NCBI RefSeq assembly: GCF_014195505.1
Contig: NZ_JACIBV010000001.1
Coordinates: forward strand, 1,364,001-1,428,000
Reading direction: 5' to 3'
DNA length: 64,000 nt
Origin: Nonomuraea dietziae
Lineage (GTDB): Bacteria > Actinomycetota > Actinomycetes > Streptosporangiales > Streptosporangiaceae
The notes under the pieces were generated by a model. The model had not been told where the DNA came from, searched no databases, and saw nothing but the letters and a program-made list of their open reading frames with translations. This document shows positions 8,393 to 16,582 of this stretch, piece by piece. Numbering within the stretch: the stretch's first letter is position 1; each line of letters starts with the position of its first letter. The translations under genes and the position numbers were made by a program.

Positions 8393-9144
8393 CGCCACTC
8401 CCGTCGGCCCTGGGTGACAAGTCGCCAATGGAACTCCATCAGACGCTCCGTGCCCCTGTCGAGGTGCTCCTCTGTCAAGGTCCGCGCCCGGTCGGCCTGC
8501 CTGGCGGTGATGGCCTCGATGACCTGGCGGTGGCTGCGCACGACCTCGCCGGGGTCGACGGCCTCGCCGTAGGGCAGCCAGAGCAGTTCGCCCACCTCGG
8601 ACTGGATGTCGATCTCCGCGCGGGTCAGCCTGACCGACTGGGCGGCGGCGGCGACCTCGATGTGGAAGCGGCCGTCGGCGCGGCGGCGCTCGCCGACGGT
8701 GCCGGCCGCTTCGAGGCGGTCGACGACGTGATGGAGCCTGGCGACCTGGTCGGCCGAGGCGCGCAGGGCGGCGAGGCGGGCGGCCGTGCCGGCGATGGCG
8801 GCGCGGTAGTCGCCGATCTCGCGCAGCTCGGAGGTGCTCAGCTCGCGCAGCCTGGTGCGCAGCCTGGCCGTGGAGGGGTCGGCGGGGCCGCGCACGAACG
8901 TGCCGCCGCCCCTGCCCCGCCTGGTCTCGACCAGGCCGCGTTCGCGCAGCGCGGCGAGGGCGGCCCGCAGGGTGACGGTGGAGACGTTGAGGGAGGCGGC
9001 CAGCTCGAGCTCGGCGGGCAGCTGGTCGCCGTCGGCGACGAGGCCCAGCGCGATCGCCTCGGCCAGGCGCCGGACCACGACCTCGACCCTGCCCGAGCCG
9101 TCGTCGACGGGGGCGAAGACAGCGGCGCCGGGGAGCTGATGCAC
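8389..9144 (-). CDS. GntR-family regulator, FadR/FCD subgroup
   Basis: 251 residues, GTG start at 9144. The N-terminal winged helix (~20-85) contains LPAELELAASLNVSTVTLRAALAALRERGLV in GntR layout. The C-terminal all-helical FCD domain (~100-235) has the metal/ligand His pattern (DGRFHIEV, RSHRQVIEAI). FCD regulators usually bind organic acids and act as repressors of divergent catabolic genes. It overlaps the cache gene by 4 bp and is divergent from the Fe-S/FAD oxidase operon. The palindrome at 9171-9182 is its likely operator. Confidence 0.9.
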   Translation of the reverse strand: MHQLPGAAVFAPVDDGSGRVEVVVRRLAEAIALGLVADGDQLPAELELAASLNVSTVTLRAALAALRERGLVETRRGRGGGTFVRGPADPSTARLRTRLRELSTSELREIGDYRAAIAGTAARLAALRASADQVARLHHVVDRLEAAGTVGERRRADGRFHIEVAAAAQSVRLTRAEIDIQSEVGELLWLPYGEAVDPGEVVRSHRQVIEAITARQADRARTLTEEHLDRGTERLMEFHWRLVTQGRREWR

Positions 9145-9157
9145 AGCAGACAGCTTA

Positions 9158-9195
9158 TTGCCTTTTGAAATATGAACTCATAGTTTTAATTGCAA
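9158..9195. promoter_or_regulatory. Divergent promoters overlapping a GntR-type operator
   Basis: The palindrome TATGA-AC-TCATA is at 9171-9182, in a longer imperfect repeat with AAA and TTT flanks. Rightward, TTGCCT (9158-9163) and TAGTTT (9181-9186) are separated by 17 bp. Leftward, TTGCAA (9190-9195) and TATTTC (9167-9172 on the minus strand) are also 17 bp apart. Both candidate promoters overlap the palindrome, so one bound repressor would silence both directions. Confidence 0.65.
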
Positions 9196-9217
9196 CCCGA
9201 TCTGAGGGAGGCCTCCC

Positions 9218-10402
9218 GTGCCCGATCCCGAGAAGAGGTTCGCCGAGGAGTGGCGTGACGCCGCCTACAACTGTTTCTCCTCAGGCCACAAGTTCTGCCG
9301 CGAGGTCTGCCCCGTCATGCAGGTCACGGGGAACGAGTCGTGGAGCCCCACCGCCTTCCACGCCAACGTGGTGGCGATGGAGCAGGGCTCGCTCGAGGTG
9401 GCGGACGTCGCGGCCGACTACGTCAACTGCACCGGGTGCGGGGCCTGCGAGCTGCGCTGCCCGAACTCCCTGTTCACCGGCGACTTCTACCGCTTCCGCA
9501 CCAGGACGGTCGACCTGGTCAAGGGTGTGCGTTCGCTGGCCGTACGGCAGGAGGTGCACCAGCCGGCCTGGCGGCGATGGAACGAGTTGACGGCCGAGCG
9601 GACCCACGAGCCCGTGGCCGACGGGGTCTCGCAGGAGCGGGTGCGCGACTGGGCGCAGGGCCTCGACCTGACGGTGGGCGGCGAGACGATCCTGTTCGTC
9701 GACTGCGAGGCCGCCTTCTACCGCCCGTCGGTGCCGAGGTCGGTGGCGTGCGTCCTGGGACTGGCCGGATACGGCTTCGGGCTGATGAACGAGCAGTGGT
9801 GCTGCGGAGGGCCCGCCGCCGAGATGGGCTACGAGGAGCAGGCGCGGCGCTTCGCCGAGCACAACCTGGCCGACTGGCGGGCCTCGGGGGTGCGTCGGGT
9901 GCTCGTGCTCGACCCGCACGACTACATCACCTTCACCGAGGACTATCCGAAGTACTTCGGCGAGGCCTTCGACATCGAGGTGGTGCTGGTGGTGGAGCTG
10001 CTGGCGGCGCTGATCAGGGAGGGACGGCTGGCCCCCCACGTGCCGGTCGAACGGACGGTCACCTACCACGACCCGTGCAGGCTCAACAAGCGCAAGGGGA
10101 TCTGGCAGGAGCCGCGCGAGATCCTGCGGGCGATCCCCGGCCTGACCTTCCACGACGTCGACAGGGTCAGCCAGTGGTCGTACTGCTCGGGCGCGGGCGG
10201 CGGGCTGGCGGTGGAGAAGCCCGAGCTGACCGCCAAGATCAGCGAGATGCGCATGGGCAAGGCCGCCGAGCTGGGCGTGGACACCCTCGTCACCGCCTGC
10301 CCGTGGGCCGAGCGCCCGCTGACAGCGGCGGGCGAGGCCCGCTCGATCGGCGTCGTCGACCTGCACGAGCTGCTCGCCGAGTCGCTGGGAGTGGCGCCGT
10401 GA
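9218..10402 (+). CDS. (Fe-S)-binding CCG-domain protein, oxidoreductase iron-sulfur subunit (GlcF/LutA-like)
   Basis: 394 residues, GTG start with GAGGGAGG upstream. Two N-terminal cysteine clusters (CREVCPV near residue 28 and CTGCGACELRCPN near 71) should hold Fe-S clusters. Two CCG-type domains follow: QWCCGGPAAEMGYEE near 193 and YHDPCRLNKR with YCSGAGGG near 285-325. This is the layout of GlcF-like subunits that pass electrons from an FAD oxidase to the quinone pool. It overlaps the FAD subunit gene by 4 bp (GTGA), so the two are probably made in equal amounts. The substrate is not revealed. Confidence 0.88.
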   Translation: MPDPEKRFAEEWRDAAYNCFSSGHKFCREVCPVMQVTGNESWSPTAFHANVVAMEQGSLEVADVAADYVNCTGCGACELRCPNSLFTGDFYRFRTRTVDLVKGVRSLAVRQEVHQPAWRRWNELTAERTHEPVADGVSQERVRDWAQGLDLTVGGETILFVDCEAAFYRPSVPRSVACVLGLAGYGFGLMNEQWCCGGPAAEMGYEEQARRFAEHNLADWRASGVRRVLVLDPHDYITFTEDYPKYFGEAFDIEVVLVVELLAALIREGRLAPHVPVERTVTYHDPCRLNKRKGIWQEPREILRAIPGLTFHDVDRVSQWSYCSGAGGGLAVEKPELTAKISEMRMGKAAELGVDTLVTACPWAERPLTAAGEARSIGVVDLHELLAESLGVAP

Positions 10403-11907
10403 CCGTCACGCTCGGCGATCCCGTGGTGGAGGAGCTGCGGCGGATCCTCGGCCACGACCACGTGCTCACCGGCAAGGCCGACCGCCTCAACAGGACGCGC
10501 GTGCCCGCGCCCTTCCCCGTGCACCGCTGGGCCGAGCGGATGCCCGACCTGATCGTCATGCCCGGCTCGACCGGCGAGGTCGCCGAGGTGCTGAGGCTCG
10601 CGCACGCCCACCGCATCCCTGTCGTGCCGCGTGACGGCGGGACGGGTCTCACCGACGGCGCGGTGCCGCTGCGCGGCGGCATCGTCGTGGATGTGAAACG
10701 GCTCAACCAGATCAAGGAGATCGATCTCGACAACAGGACCTGTACGGTTGGCACCGGCATCAACGCGCTGAAGCTCAACGAGGTGCTTTCACGGCACGGC
10801 CTGCTCTATCCGGACGACCCCGCGTCGTATCCGTGCTCGCTCGTCGGCGGCCGCATCGGCACCAGCGGCTGGTCGCTGATCGGCTCGCGGTACGGCCACA
10901 CCCGCGACCTGGTGCTGAGCTTCGACCACGTGCTGCCCACGGGGCGGGTCATCCACGTCGGCGACGGCATCGGCAGGAAGATCACCAAATCCTCGAGCGG
11001 CTACCAGCTGAAGCACCTGTTCATGGGGCACCAGGGCACGCTCGGCATCGCCACCGAGGCCACGCTGAAGCTCTTCCCCAAGCCCGAGGCCGAGTTCTCG
11101 CCGTTCTGGGCCTTCGACGACTACGACAGCGCCTACCGGACCGTGGGTCAGCTGGCCAGGGCGGGCGTGGCGACGTTCGCCGGCGCGGTGCTGTTCGACG
11201 AGTGGAAGGTCGCCTACCTGCGGCGCGACGACGAGGCCTACATCCCGCAGCCCGCCTCGGTGAAGGCGCTGGTCTGCGCGGCGCTGTACGGCTACGAGGA
11301 CGAGGTGCGCGCGGGCGGCTCCCGCCTGATGCGCATCGCCCGCTCGATGGGGGCGCGCTACCTCGGCGACGAGATCTCGCAGGGCGACTGGGCCGCCCGC
11401 CACGACCGCTACGCCACCCCGCTGCACGGACGCACCCGCTCGGGCCAGGTCGTGCCGATGAGCTGGCACTGCGAGGACGCCTCGATCAACTACACGAACC
11501 TGCCGGCCGTACGGCTGGCCTGGCACGAGATCGCCGACCGGCTGCGGCGCGCCTCCGACGTCTTCGACGACTGGGGGATGTTCGCCTACACCAACGGCGC
11601 CACGGGCGCGGACTACCTGACCGAGATCGACATCGGCATCTGGGAGCAGCGCCTCGACGACGCCGCCTGGGCGGCGTGGGTGTCGGCCAAGCGCGACCTG
11701 GCGGCGGTGGCGCTGGCCCACGGCGGCTCGATCAGCGCCTGCCACGGCTCGTGCCGCGAGGGCGAGGTGGACCTGGTGCCCGAGGAACTGGGCGGCGGGT
11801 TCGACGTGATGCTCGCGATCAAGCGGGCGCTCGACCCGCACAACATCATGAACCCCGGCAAGTACCTCCTCGACCGCGCCTACCCCGACCAGGACGGCAG
11901 CCCATGA
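10399..11907 (+). CDS. FAD-linked oxidase (GlcD/VAO-type)
   Basis: 502 residues from GTG 10399. The N-terminal PCMH FAD domain has PRDGGTGLTDGAVPLRGG (pyrophosphate loop) and GGRIGTSGWSLIGSRYGHTRD near 150-170. The C-terminal FAD-oxidase domain ends with the typical ALDPHNIMNPGKYL. The active-site His that normally lies in HGIG reads SACHGSCREG. Together with the Fe-S protein it should form a membrane-associated dehydrogenase for a 2-hydroxy acid, alcohol or aromatic compound; which one is unknown. The 3' end overlaps a tiny ORF (ATGA). Confidence 0.88.
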   Translation: MTVTLGDPVVEELRRILGHDHVLTGKADRLNRTRVPAPFPVHRWAERMPDLIVMPGSTGEVAEVLRLAHAHRIPVVPRDGGTGLTDGAVPLRGGIVVDVKRLNQIKEIDLDNRTCTVGTGINALKLNEVLSRHGLLYPDDPASYPCSLVGGRIGTSGWSLIGSRYGHTRDLVLSFDHVLPTGRVIHVGDGIGRKITKSSSGYQLKHLFMGHQGTLGIATEATLKLFPKPEAEFSPFWAFDDYDSAYRTVGQLARAGVATFAGAVLFDEWKVAYLRRDDEAYIPQPASVKALVCAALYGYEDEVRAGGSRLMRIARSMGARYLGDEISQGDWAARHDRYATPLHGRTRSGQVVPMSWHCEDASINYTNLPAVRLAWHEIADRLRRASDVFDDWGMFAYTNGATGADYLTEIDIGIWEQRLDDAAWAAWVSAKRDLAAVALAHGGSISACHGSCREGEVDLVPEELGGGFDVMLAIKRALDPHNIMNPGKYLLDRAYPDQDGSP

Positions 11908-11996
11908 CCCCCTCACCGGGGCCCGCCGAGGTCCCTCCGCTGTGCCATGCCGAAACCGCAGCGATCGACGAGCCGTCAGGCGAGGAGGAGTCGTGA
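11904..11996 (+). CDS. Possible 30-residue micro-protein or coupling ORF
   Basis: The ATG overlaps the stop of the FAD-oxidase gene (ATGA) and the frame closes at the TGA at 11994-11996, which itself overlaps the GTG of the next small gene. The predicted peptide is acidic and Pro-rich, begins MTPSPGPAEVPPLCH, ends in EEES, and matches no family I know. It may be a real peptide, or only a device that carries ribosomes through the 85-bp gap between two cistrons. Confidence 0.3.
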   Translation: MTPSPGPAEVPPLCHAETAAIDEPSGEEES

Positions 11997-12247
11997 GCTA
12001 CCGCTACAGGGACGAGATGACCCCGCCGCCGCCCGAGCGCGCCTCCGAGGTGGCGGTGACCCGCTTCGAGCACGTCTACGAGGTGGATCCCGCGCTCATG
12101 ACCGAGCACGTGACCCAGCAGACCTTCCCCAATTGGGACACCCTGCGCCTGGTCCGCTCCCGCGCCGGCCACCTGGCCTGGATGCACGCCCACTTCGCCG
12201 ACAAGGTCGTCTCCGGCGAGGAGTTGCTCGATGACCTCGACCGATGA
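11993..12247 (+). CDS. Small uncharacterised protein in the oxidase operon
   Basis: 84 residues from GTG 11993, which follows a GAGGAGGAG ribosome site. The open frame extends to 11942 but nothing supports that start. The protein is hydrophilic, with no signal peptide or membrane helix. It contains aromatic and His-rich stretches (TRFEHVYEVD, MHAHFADKVV) and an acidic C-terminus (EELLDDLDR). Its stop lies inside the permease gene (17-bp overlap), so it is tightly embedded in the operon. I do not recognise it. A regulatory or subunit role for the oxidase or permease is inference. Confidence 0.65.
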   Translation: MSYRYRDEMTPPPPERASEVAVTRFEHVYEVDPALMTEHVTQQTFPNWDTLRLVRSRAGHLAWMHAHFADKVVSGEELLDDLDR

Positions 12248-13685
12248 CGGCAGACTGGCCGACCTCGGCTACACCTCCGAGTTCCGCAGGGACATGAGCC
12301 TGTGGGCGAACTTCTCCCTCGGCTTCACCTACCTGTCCCCCGTCGTCTGGATCTACACGCTGTTCGCCGTCTCGCTGGCCACCGGTGGGCCACCGATGAT
12401 CTGGAGCCTGCTGATCGTCGGCGCGGGCCAGTTCCTGGTGGCGCTGGTGTTCGGGGAGATCGTCTCGCAGTACCCGCTGACCGGCGGCATCTACCCGTGG
12501 GCGCGGCGCCTGTGGGGGCGCAGGTGGGCGTGGATGACGGGCTGGGTCTACCTCGTCGCGCTGCTGGTGACCATCGCCAGCGTCGCGTACGGCGCCGGCC
12601 CCTACCTGTCGGCCTTCCTGGGCATCGAGGCGAGCACGACCAACACGATCATGTGCGCGCTGGTCATCCTGGCGGTCGCGGTGGCCGTCAACCTGGCGGG
12701 GACCAGGGTGCTGGCGATGGCGGCGATCATCGGGTTCACCGCCGAGCTGGTGGGGGCGCTGGCGGTCGGCGGCTGGCTGCTGCTGACCCAACGGCACCAC
12801 GGGCTCGGCGTGCTGTTCGACTCGTTCGGGGCGGGCTCGGAGTCGGGCTACTTCGCCGCCTTCCTGGCCGCCGGACTGATCGGGATCTTCCAGTACTACG
12901 GCTTCGAGGCCTGCGGGGACGTCGCCGAGGAGGTGCCCGACCCGACGCGGCGCATCCCGAAGGCCATGCGCATGACGATCTACGTGGGCGGGGCGGCCGC
13001 GACGTTCGTCTGCCTTGCGCTGCTGCTGGCCGTACCGGACTTCGGCGCGGTGATCTCCGGAGCCAGCGCCGACCCCGTCTCCGAGGTGCTCACCACCGCC
13101 TTCGGGCCCACCGGGCTGCGGGTGGTGCTCGGGGTGGTGCTGCTGTCGTTCCTGTCGTGCGCGCTGAGCCTGCAGGCGGCCGCCAGCCGGCTGCTCTACT
13201 CCTACGCGCGCGACGGCATGATCGTCGGCAGCGAGCCGCTGAGCAGGTTCTCGGCCGTACGGCACGTCCCGCCGTACGCGCTGCTGGTGGCCGCGGTCGT
13301 GCCCGCGCTCGTGGTCATGGGCTCCATCGTCTCGGAGGACGCCCTCGTGAAGATCATCTCGTTCGCGACGCTCGGCATCTACCTCGGCTTCCAGATGGTC
13401 GTGCTGGCCGCGCTACGGGCGCGGCTGCGCGGCTGGCGCCCTTCGGGGCCCTTCACGCTGGGCGCCGCGGGCCTGGCGGTCAACGTCGGAGCGCTGGTGT
13501 ACGGCGTGCTGGCCATCGTGAACATGATCTGGCCGAGGACCCCCGACGCTCCCTGGTACGACAACTGGCTGGTGGCGCTGTCCGGCCTGGTCGTCGTGGG
13601 CCTGGGAGCGCTGTACCTGTTCGCCGCCAGGCCCCACGAGCACGGCGTGGCCCCCGCGGGCGACGCCATCCAGGAGGAGCGATGA
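12231..13685 (+). CDS. APC-superfamily permease (amino acid/amine type)
   Basis: 484 residues with about 12 membrane helices, beginning after a ~22-residue cytosolic tail. The first helix carries FSLGFTYLSPVVW (unwound glycine helix of the LeuT-like fold), and YPLTGGIYPWARRLWG follows helix 2, typical of amino-acid/polyamine/choline permeases of the GABA-permease type. It overlaps the 84-residue gene upstream and the oxidoreductase downstream (ATGA). It most likely imports the substrate of this catabolic operon, which suggests a nitrogen-containing or zwitterionic compound (inference). Confidence 0.88.
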   Translation: MTSTDDGRLADLGYTSEFRRDMSLWANFSLGFTYLSPVVWIYTLFAVSLATGGPPMIWSLLIVGAGQFLVALVFGEIVSQYPLTGGIYPWARRLWGRRWAWMTGWVYLVALLVTIASVAYGAGPYLSAFLGIEASTTNTIMCALVILAVAVAVNLAGTRVLAMAAIIGFTAELVGALAVGGWLLLTQRHHGLGVLFDSFGAGSESGYFAAFLAAGLIGIFQYYGFEACGDVAEEVPDPTRRIPKAMRMTIYVGGAAATFVCLALLLAVPDFGAVISGASADPVSEVLTTAFGPTGLRVVLGVVLLSFLSCALSLQAAASRLLYSYARDGMIVGSEPLSRFSAVRHVPPYALLVAAVVPALVVMGSIVSEDALVKIISFATLGIYLGFQMVVLAALRARLRGWRPSGPFTLGAAGLAVNVGALVYGVLAIVNMIWPRTPDAPWYDNWLVALSGLVVVGLGALYLFAARPHEHGVAPAGDAIQEER

Positions 13686-14731
13686 AGTTCAGTTACGTGA
13701 TGCTGCCGGACTATCCGCTGCAGGACTCCCTGTCGGCGATCAGGCTGGCCGACGAGCTCGGCTTCCACGCCTGCTACGCGGCGGACGAGACCTGGCACAA
13801 GGACCTGTGGCTGCTGTTCGCCGCGGCCTCGCAGCAGACCAGCAGGATCAGGTTCGGCCCGAGCGTCTCCTCCGTCGTGCTGCGCGAGCCCACGCTCATC
13901 GCGCAGGCCGCCGCCACCCTCGACGAGCTCAGCGGAGGACGCGCCGAGGTGGTCCTGTCGAGCGGCAACTTCGGGCTGCTGGCCCAGTACGGCATCGACT
14001 GGACGGTCACCAGGCCGCTGTCGCGCGTGAAGGAGGCCGCGCACGTCGTCCGCACGCTCCTGGACGAGGGCGCGATCACCTTCGAGGGCGAGTTCTTCAG
14101 GTACAACGGCCTGTTCACCTTCGCCAGGCCGGTGCAGGAGCGCGTCCCCGTGAAGCTCGGCGCCATGCGCGGGCCCCGCTCCTTCCGCGCGGCCGGTGAG
14201 CTGTCGGACGGCGTCCACCACGCGCTCAGCTACACCCGCGAGGCCTACGACTACCTGGTCACGGAGTTCAGGGCGGGGGCGGAGAAGGCGGGCAAGGACT
14301 GGTCGTCGATGGACATCGGCGCCTGGGTCGTCTTCGCCACCGGGCCCGACTCGGCGGTGGCGAAGGAGGCGGCCCGCAGCATGGTCGGGCTGTACGCCTC
14401 CTCGATGCCGGACGAGCAGCTGGAGCGCAACGGGGTGGACCCGAGCGCGATGAAGCCGATCGTCGACGCGCTGGGGGCGGGCGATCTGGCGCGGGCGATC
14501 GAACTGACCACGCCCGAGCTGGGCGACCGCCTGTCGATCGCGGGCACCCCCGAGGAGTGCGTGGAGAAGATCAAGAGGGAGATCGAGCCTTCGGGGGTCA
14601 ACCACATGATCCTGGCGGTGACGGACGCGACGCTGGTCAAGCAGTTCATGGGACGCGACCTGCCGGAGGTCTCCTCGGTGGAGACGCAGCTCCAGCTCAT
14701 CCACGACCGCATCATGCCGTCGTTCACCTGA
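13682..14731 (+). CDS. Luciferase-like (LLM) flavin/F420-dependent oxidoreductase
   Basis: 349 residues, ATG start overlapping the permease stop. It has the TIM-barrel luciferase-like pattern: AIRLADELGFHACYAADE, RIRFGPSVSSVVLREPTLIAQAAATLDELSGGRAEV, and a C-terminal FAGTPEEC-like block (IAGTPEECVEKIKREIE). The sequence resembles the F420-dependent methylene-H4MPT-reductase-like branch more than FMN monooxygenases, but the cofactor cannot be proven here. As last gene of the operon it probably acts on an intermediate of the same pathway. Confidence 0.85.
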   Translation: MKFSYVMLPDYPLQDSLSAIRLADELGFHACYAADETWHKDLWLLFAAASQQTSRIRFGPSVSSVVLREPTLIAQAAATLDELSGGRAEVVLSSGNFGLLAQYGIDWTVTRPLSRVKEAAHVVRTLLDEGAITFEGEFFRYNGLFTFARPVQERVPVKLGAMRGPRSFRAAGELSDGVHHALSYTREAYDYLVTEFRAGAEKAGKDWSSMDIGAWVVFATGPDSAVAKEAARSMVGLYASSMPDEQLERNGVDPSAMKPIVDALGAGDLARAIELTTPELGDRLSIAGTPEECVEKIKREIEPSGVNHMILAVTDATLVKQFMGRDLPEVSSVETQLQLIHDRIMPSFT

Positions 14732-14745
14732 GGCCACGCGCTAGC

Positions 14746-14780
14746 GGGATCCCGAGGAGGTCTGCGGTCTTCGGGGTCCC
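14746..14780 (+). terminator. Stem-loop terminator after the oxidase operon
   Basis: GGGATCCCGA (14746-14755) pairs with TCGGGGTCCC (14771-14780): 10 bp with one G-U pair and a 15-nt loop, 15 bp past the oxidoreductase stop. There is no clear T-tract, which is common in high-GC Actinomycetes. From 14781 to 15026 I see no gene. Confidence 0.55.
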
Positions 14781-15026
14781 CTGCGCGTGCGGCCCGCTGT
14801 CTGGCCCGGCATCCAGGACGAACAGGTGGACGGGCCTCGGCTTGGGCCAGGCCGTCGGAGGCGCCTGCCGTACGCGTGGAAGCTGGACCGAGGTGTGCGG
14901 CTCGAACGCCTTCTGTGGCGGGGCTTACAGCGCCTGCCTCGACGAAATCGGCTGGCCATCTGTGTAGGGCCGCGCTGAGGGGGCAAGGACTCCGGATCCC
15001 GCAACCGAGAACGAGGAGGAGCCGTC

Positions 15027-15302
15027 GTGCTCACCTTGACACCCAATGCAGCTCAGGTCATCAAGGACCTGACCGCCCAGCAGGATGTGGAGGCCGCCGG
15101 CATCCGCATCTCCTCGCAGGGAGACGACCAGGGAGCCCTGGTGCTCAGCATGGCCACGGCGCCCGAGCCCACCGACGCGGTGGTGGAGACCGAGGGAGCG
15201 AGGGTCTACCTCGACCCCGTGGCGGCCAGCGTGCTGGACGACAAGTCTCTCGACGCCGACACGGATGGGCAGGGTGGTGTCGCCTTCCACGTCACCGACT
15301 GA
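15027..15302 (+). CDS. HesB/IscA-like small protein without cysteines
   Basis: 91 residues, GTG start with GAGGAGGAG upstream. The order of segments (LTLTPNAAQVIKDL, GIRISSQ, YLDPVAASVLDDKSLD, GGVAFHV) follows the A-type Fe-S carrier fold. The protein has no Cys at all, so the three conserved cluster ligands of IscA/HesB are absent. Cluster binding through the usual ligands is therefore excluded, and its real role is unknown. It is monocistronic, with a strong hairpin 9 bp past its stop. Confidence 0.75.
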   Translation: MLTLTPNAAQVIKDLTAQQDVEAAGIRISSQGDDQGALVLSMATAPEPTDAVVETEGARVYLDPVAASVLDDKSLDADTDGQGGVAFHVTD

Positions 15303-15311
15303 CGCGCCCGC

Positions 15312-15348
15312 GAAAGAGTGCCCTCCTCGATGGGAGAGGCACTCTTTC
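15312..15348. terminator. Bidirectional terminator
   Basis: GAAAGAGTGCC (15312-15322) pairs perfectly with GGCACTCTTTC (15338-15348), an 11-bp stem with a 15-nt loop that itself can pair (CTCC/GGGAG). It lies between the convergent HesB-like and KDG-kinase genes. The A-rich 5' arm and TTTC 3' arm allow termination in both directions. Confidence 0.75.
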
Positions 15349-15492
15349 CCTGCGCTTCGTTCCTGCGAGCCGATGATCCACCCCGCGCCGCTCCCTGCGC
15401 GGGACGGCGTCGCCCTCCCCGCTGCCGCCCTGGACACATGGTGCCGTGGACGGCGGGCGGCTGGGCGGCTGGCGGCCAGACGATCGGGTGGG

Positions 15493-16458
15493 TCAGCGGT
15501 GGAGGAGGGCGGCGGCCTCGGCGGGCGACGGCAGGCCCTCGACATCGCCGTACACCTCGACGATGCGGCCCGCCAGCTGGCTTCCCACCCACGCGGCGTG
15601 CTCAGGACCCGCTCCGGCGAGACGAGCGGCCAGATAGCCGCCCAGGAGCGCGTCGCCCGCGCCGACGGGGTCGCGCACCACGCGCGCCGCACTCGGCAGG
15701 TGGACGGGCGCCCCGTCCTCGCCCCGGCAGTGGACCCCCTCGGCCCCCGCCTTCACCACCACCTCGATCTCCCGCCCGGTCCCCGCCCCGGACCCCGTTC
15801 CGCCGGCCTGGGCGGCGGCGAAGACGGCGGCAGGGTCGGTGGCGCCGAAGAGGGGTTCGGCCTCGTCCTGTCCGAGAACCAGCAGATCGGTCAGCGGCAG
15901 CAGCTCGCGGACCGTCTCCAGCACCCGGGACTGGCGGCCGAGAGCAGGGCGGAGGTTTGGGTCGACGACCAGCATGGCCCCGGCCTCGCGCGCCCCCTCC
16001 GCCAGCGCCCGCACCAGCCGCTCGGGCCCCTCACCCAGCGCGATCGTGATGCCGCTGACCACGATCGCTCGCGGGCGGGCGGCCAGGATGGCGGCCGCGT
16101 CACCCTCGTCCATTCCCGCCGCCGCCGAACCGCTCCTGTAGTAGTGGACGCGCCTGGCACCGTCCGGCCGTACCTCCTTGAAGAACACGCCCGTCGGACG
16201 TCCGGCGTCGCGGCCGACCAGGGAGGTGCCGACGCCGAGGGCGCGTGCGGCGTTCAGCACTCGCTCGCCGAACGGGTCGGCGCCCACGCGGGAGGCGAAC
16301 CAGGCGGTGCCGCCGAGCCTGGCGACGGCCGCGCACACGTTCAGCTCGGCGCCGCCGACGTGCACGTCCATCCGCGCGGCGGTCGTCAGGTCCTCACCTT
16401 GGGCGGGCTGGAGCAGCACCATCGCCTCGCCGACCCCGACCACGTCCGGACGAATCAC
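15493..16458 (-). CDS. kdgK: PfkB-family sugar kinase, probable 2-dehydro-3-deoxygluconokinase
   Basis: 321 residues, GTG start with TAAGGAG upstream. The ribokinase fold is clear: GEAMVLLQPAQ, VGGAELNVCAAVARLG near residue 35, VDPNLRP near 166, and the C-terminal signature DPVGAGDALLGGYLAARL holding the catalytic Asp of GAGD (the usual DTVGAGD has Pro for Thr). KDG kinase makes 2-keto-3-deoxy-6-phosphogluconate. The divergent neighbour is a KDPG aldolase, which supports this substrate over fructose or ribose. Both genes share a 124-bp control region. Confidence 0.85.
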   Translation of the reverse strand: MIRPDVVGVGEAMVLLQPAQGEDLTTAARMDVHVGGAELNVCAAVARLGGTAWFASRVGADPFGERVLNAARALGVGTSLVGRDAGRPTGVFFKEVRPDGARRVHYYRSGSAAAGMDEGDAAAILAARPRAIVVSGITIALGEGPERLVRALAEGAREAGAMLVVDPNLRPALGRQSRVLETVRELLPLTDLLVLGQDEAEPLFGATDPAAVFAAAQAGGTGSGAGTGREIEVVVKAGAEGVHCRGEDGAPVHLPSAARVVRDPVGAGDALLGGYLAARLAGAGPEHAAWVGSQLAGRIVEVYGDVEGLPSPAEAAALLHR

Positions 16459-16582
16459 CAGGTTCTCCTTAGTTCACGCTGACTTGATCGGCGACGATAC
16501 CGCCTGCGTTTCCAATTGACAGCCTTGCAATATGTGCGAAAGCATTCCATATAGAGCAATCAAATCCCACGGAGGTGGCCCG
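16459..16582. promoter_or_regulatory. Divergent control region of KDG kinase and KDPG aldolase
   Basis: An AT-richer stretch in a GC-rich background. TTGACA at 16516-16521 and TTGCAA at 16525-16530 could be -35 elements, and TATAGA at 16550-16555 a -10, rightward; the TTGCAA to TATAGA spacing of 19 bp is long. The aldolase ribosome site GGAGG is at 16571-16575. No clear operator palindrome was found. Confidence 0.4.

Noticed and set aside
3671-8572. A 1633-codon open frame on the plus strand.
   Set aside because: It is antisense to zwf, pgi, the esterase and the cache gene. Its product is low-complexity Arg/Gly/His/Glu sequence with no fold; such frames are a by-product of high GC at third positions.
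14781-15026. Small ORFs in the gap before the HesB-like gene.
   Set aside because: They are short, mutually overlapping, Arg-rich and lack ribosome sites; no conserved pattern is visible.
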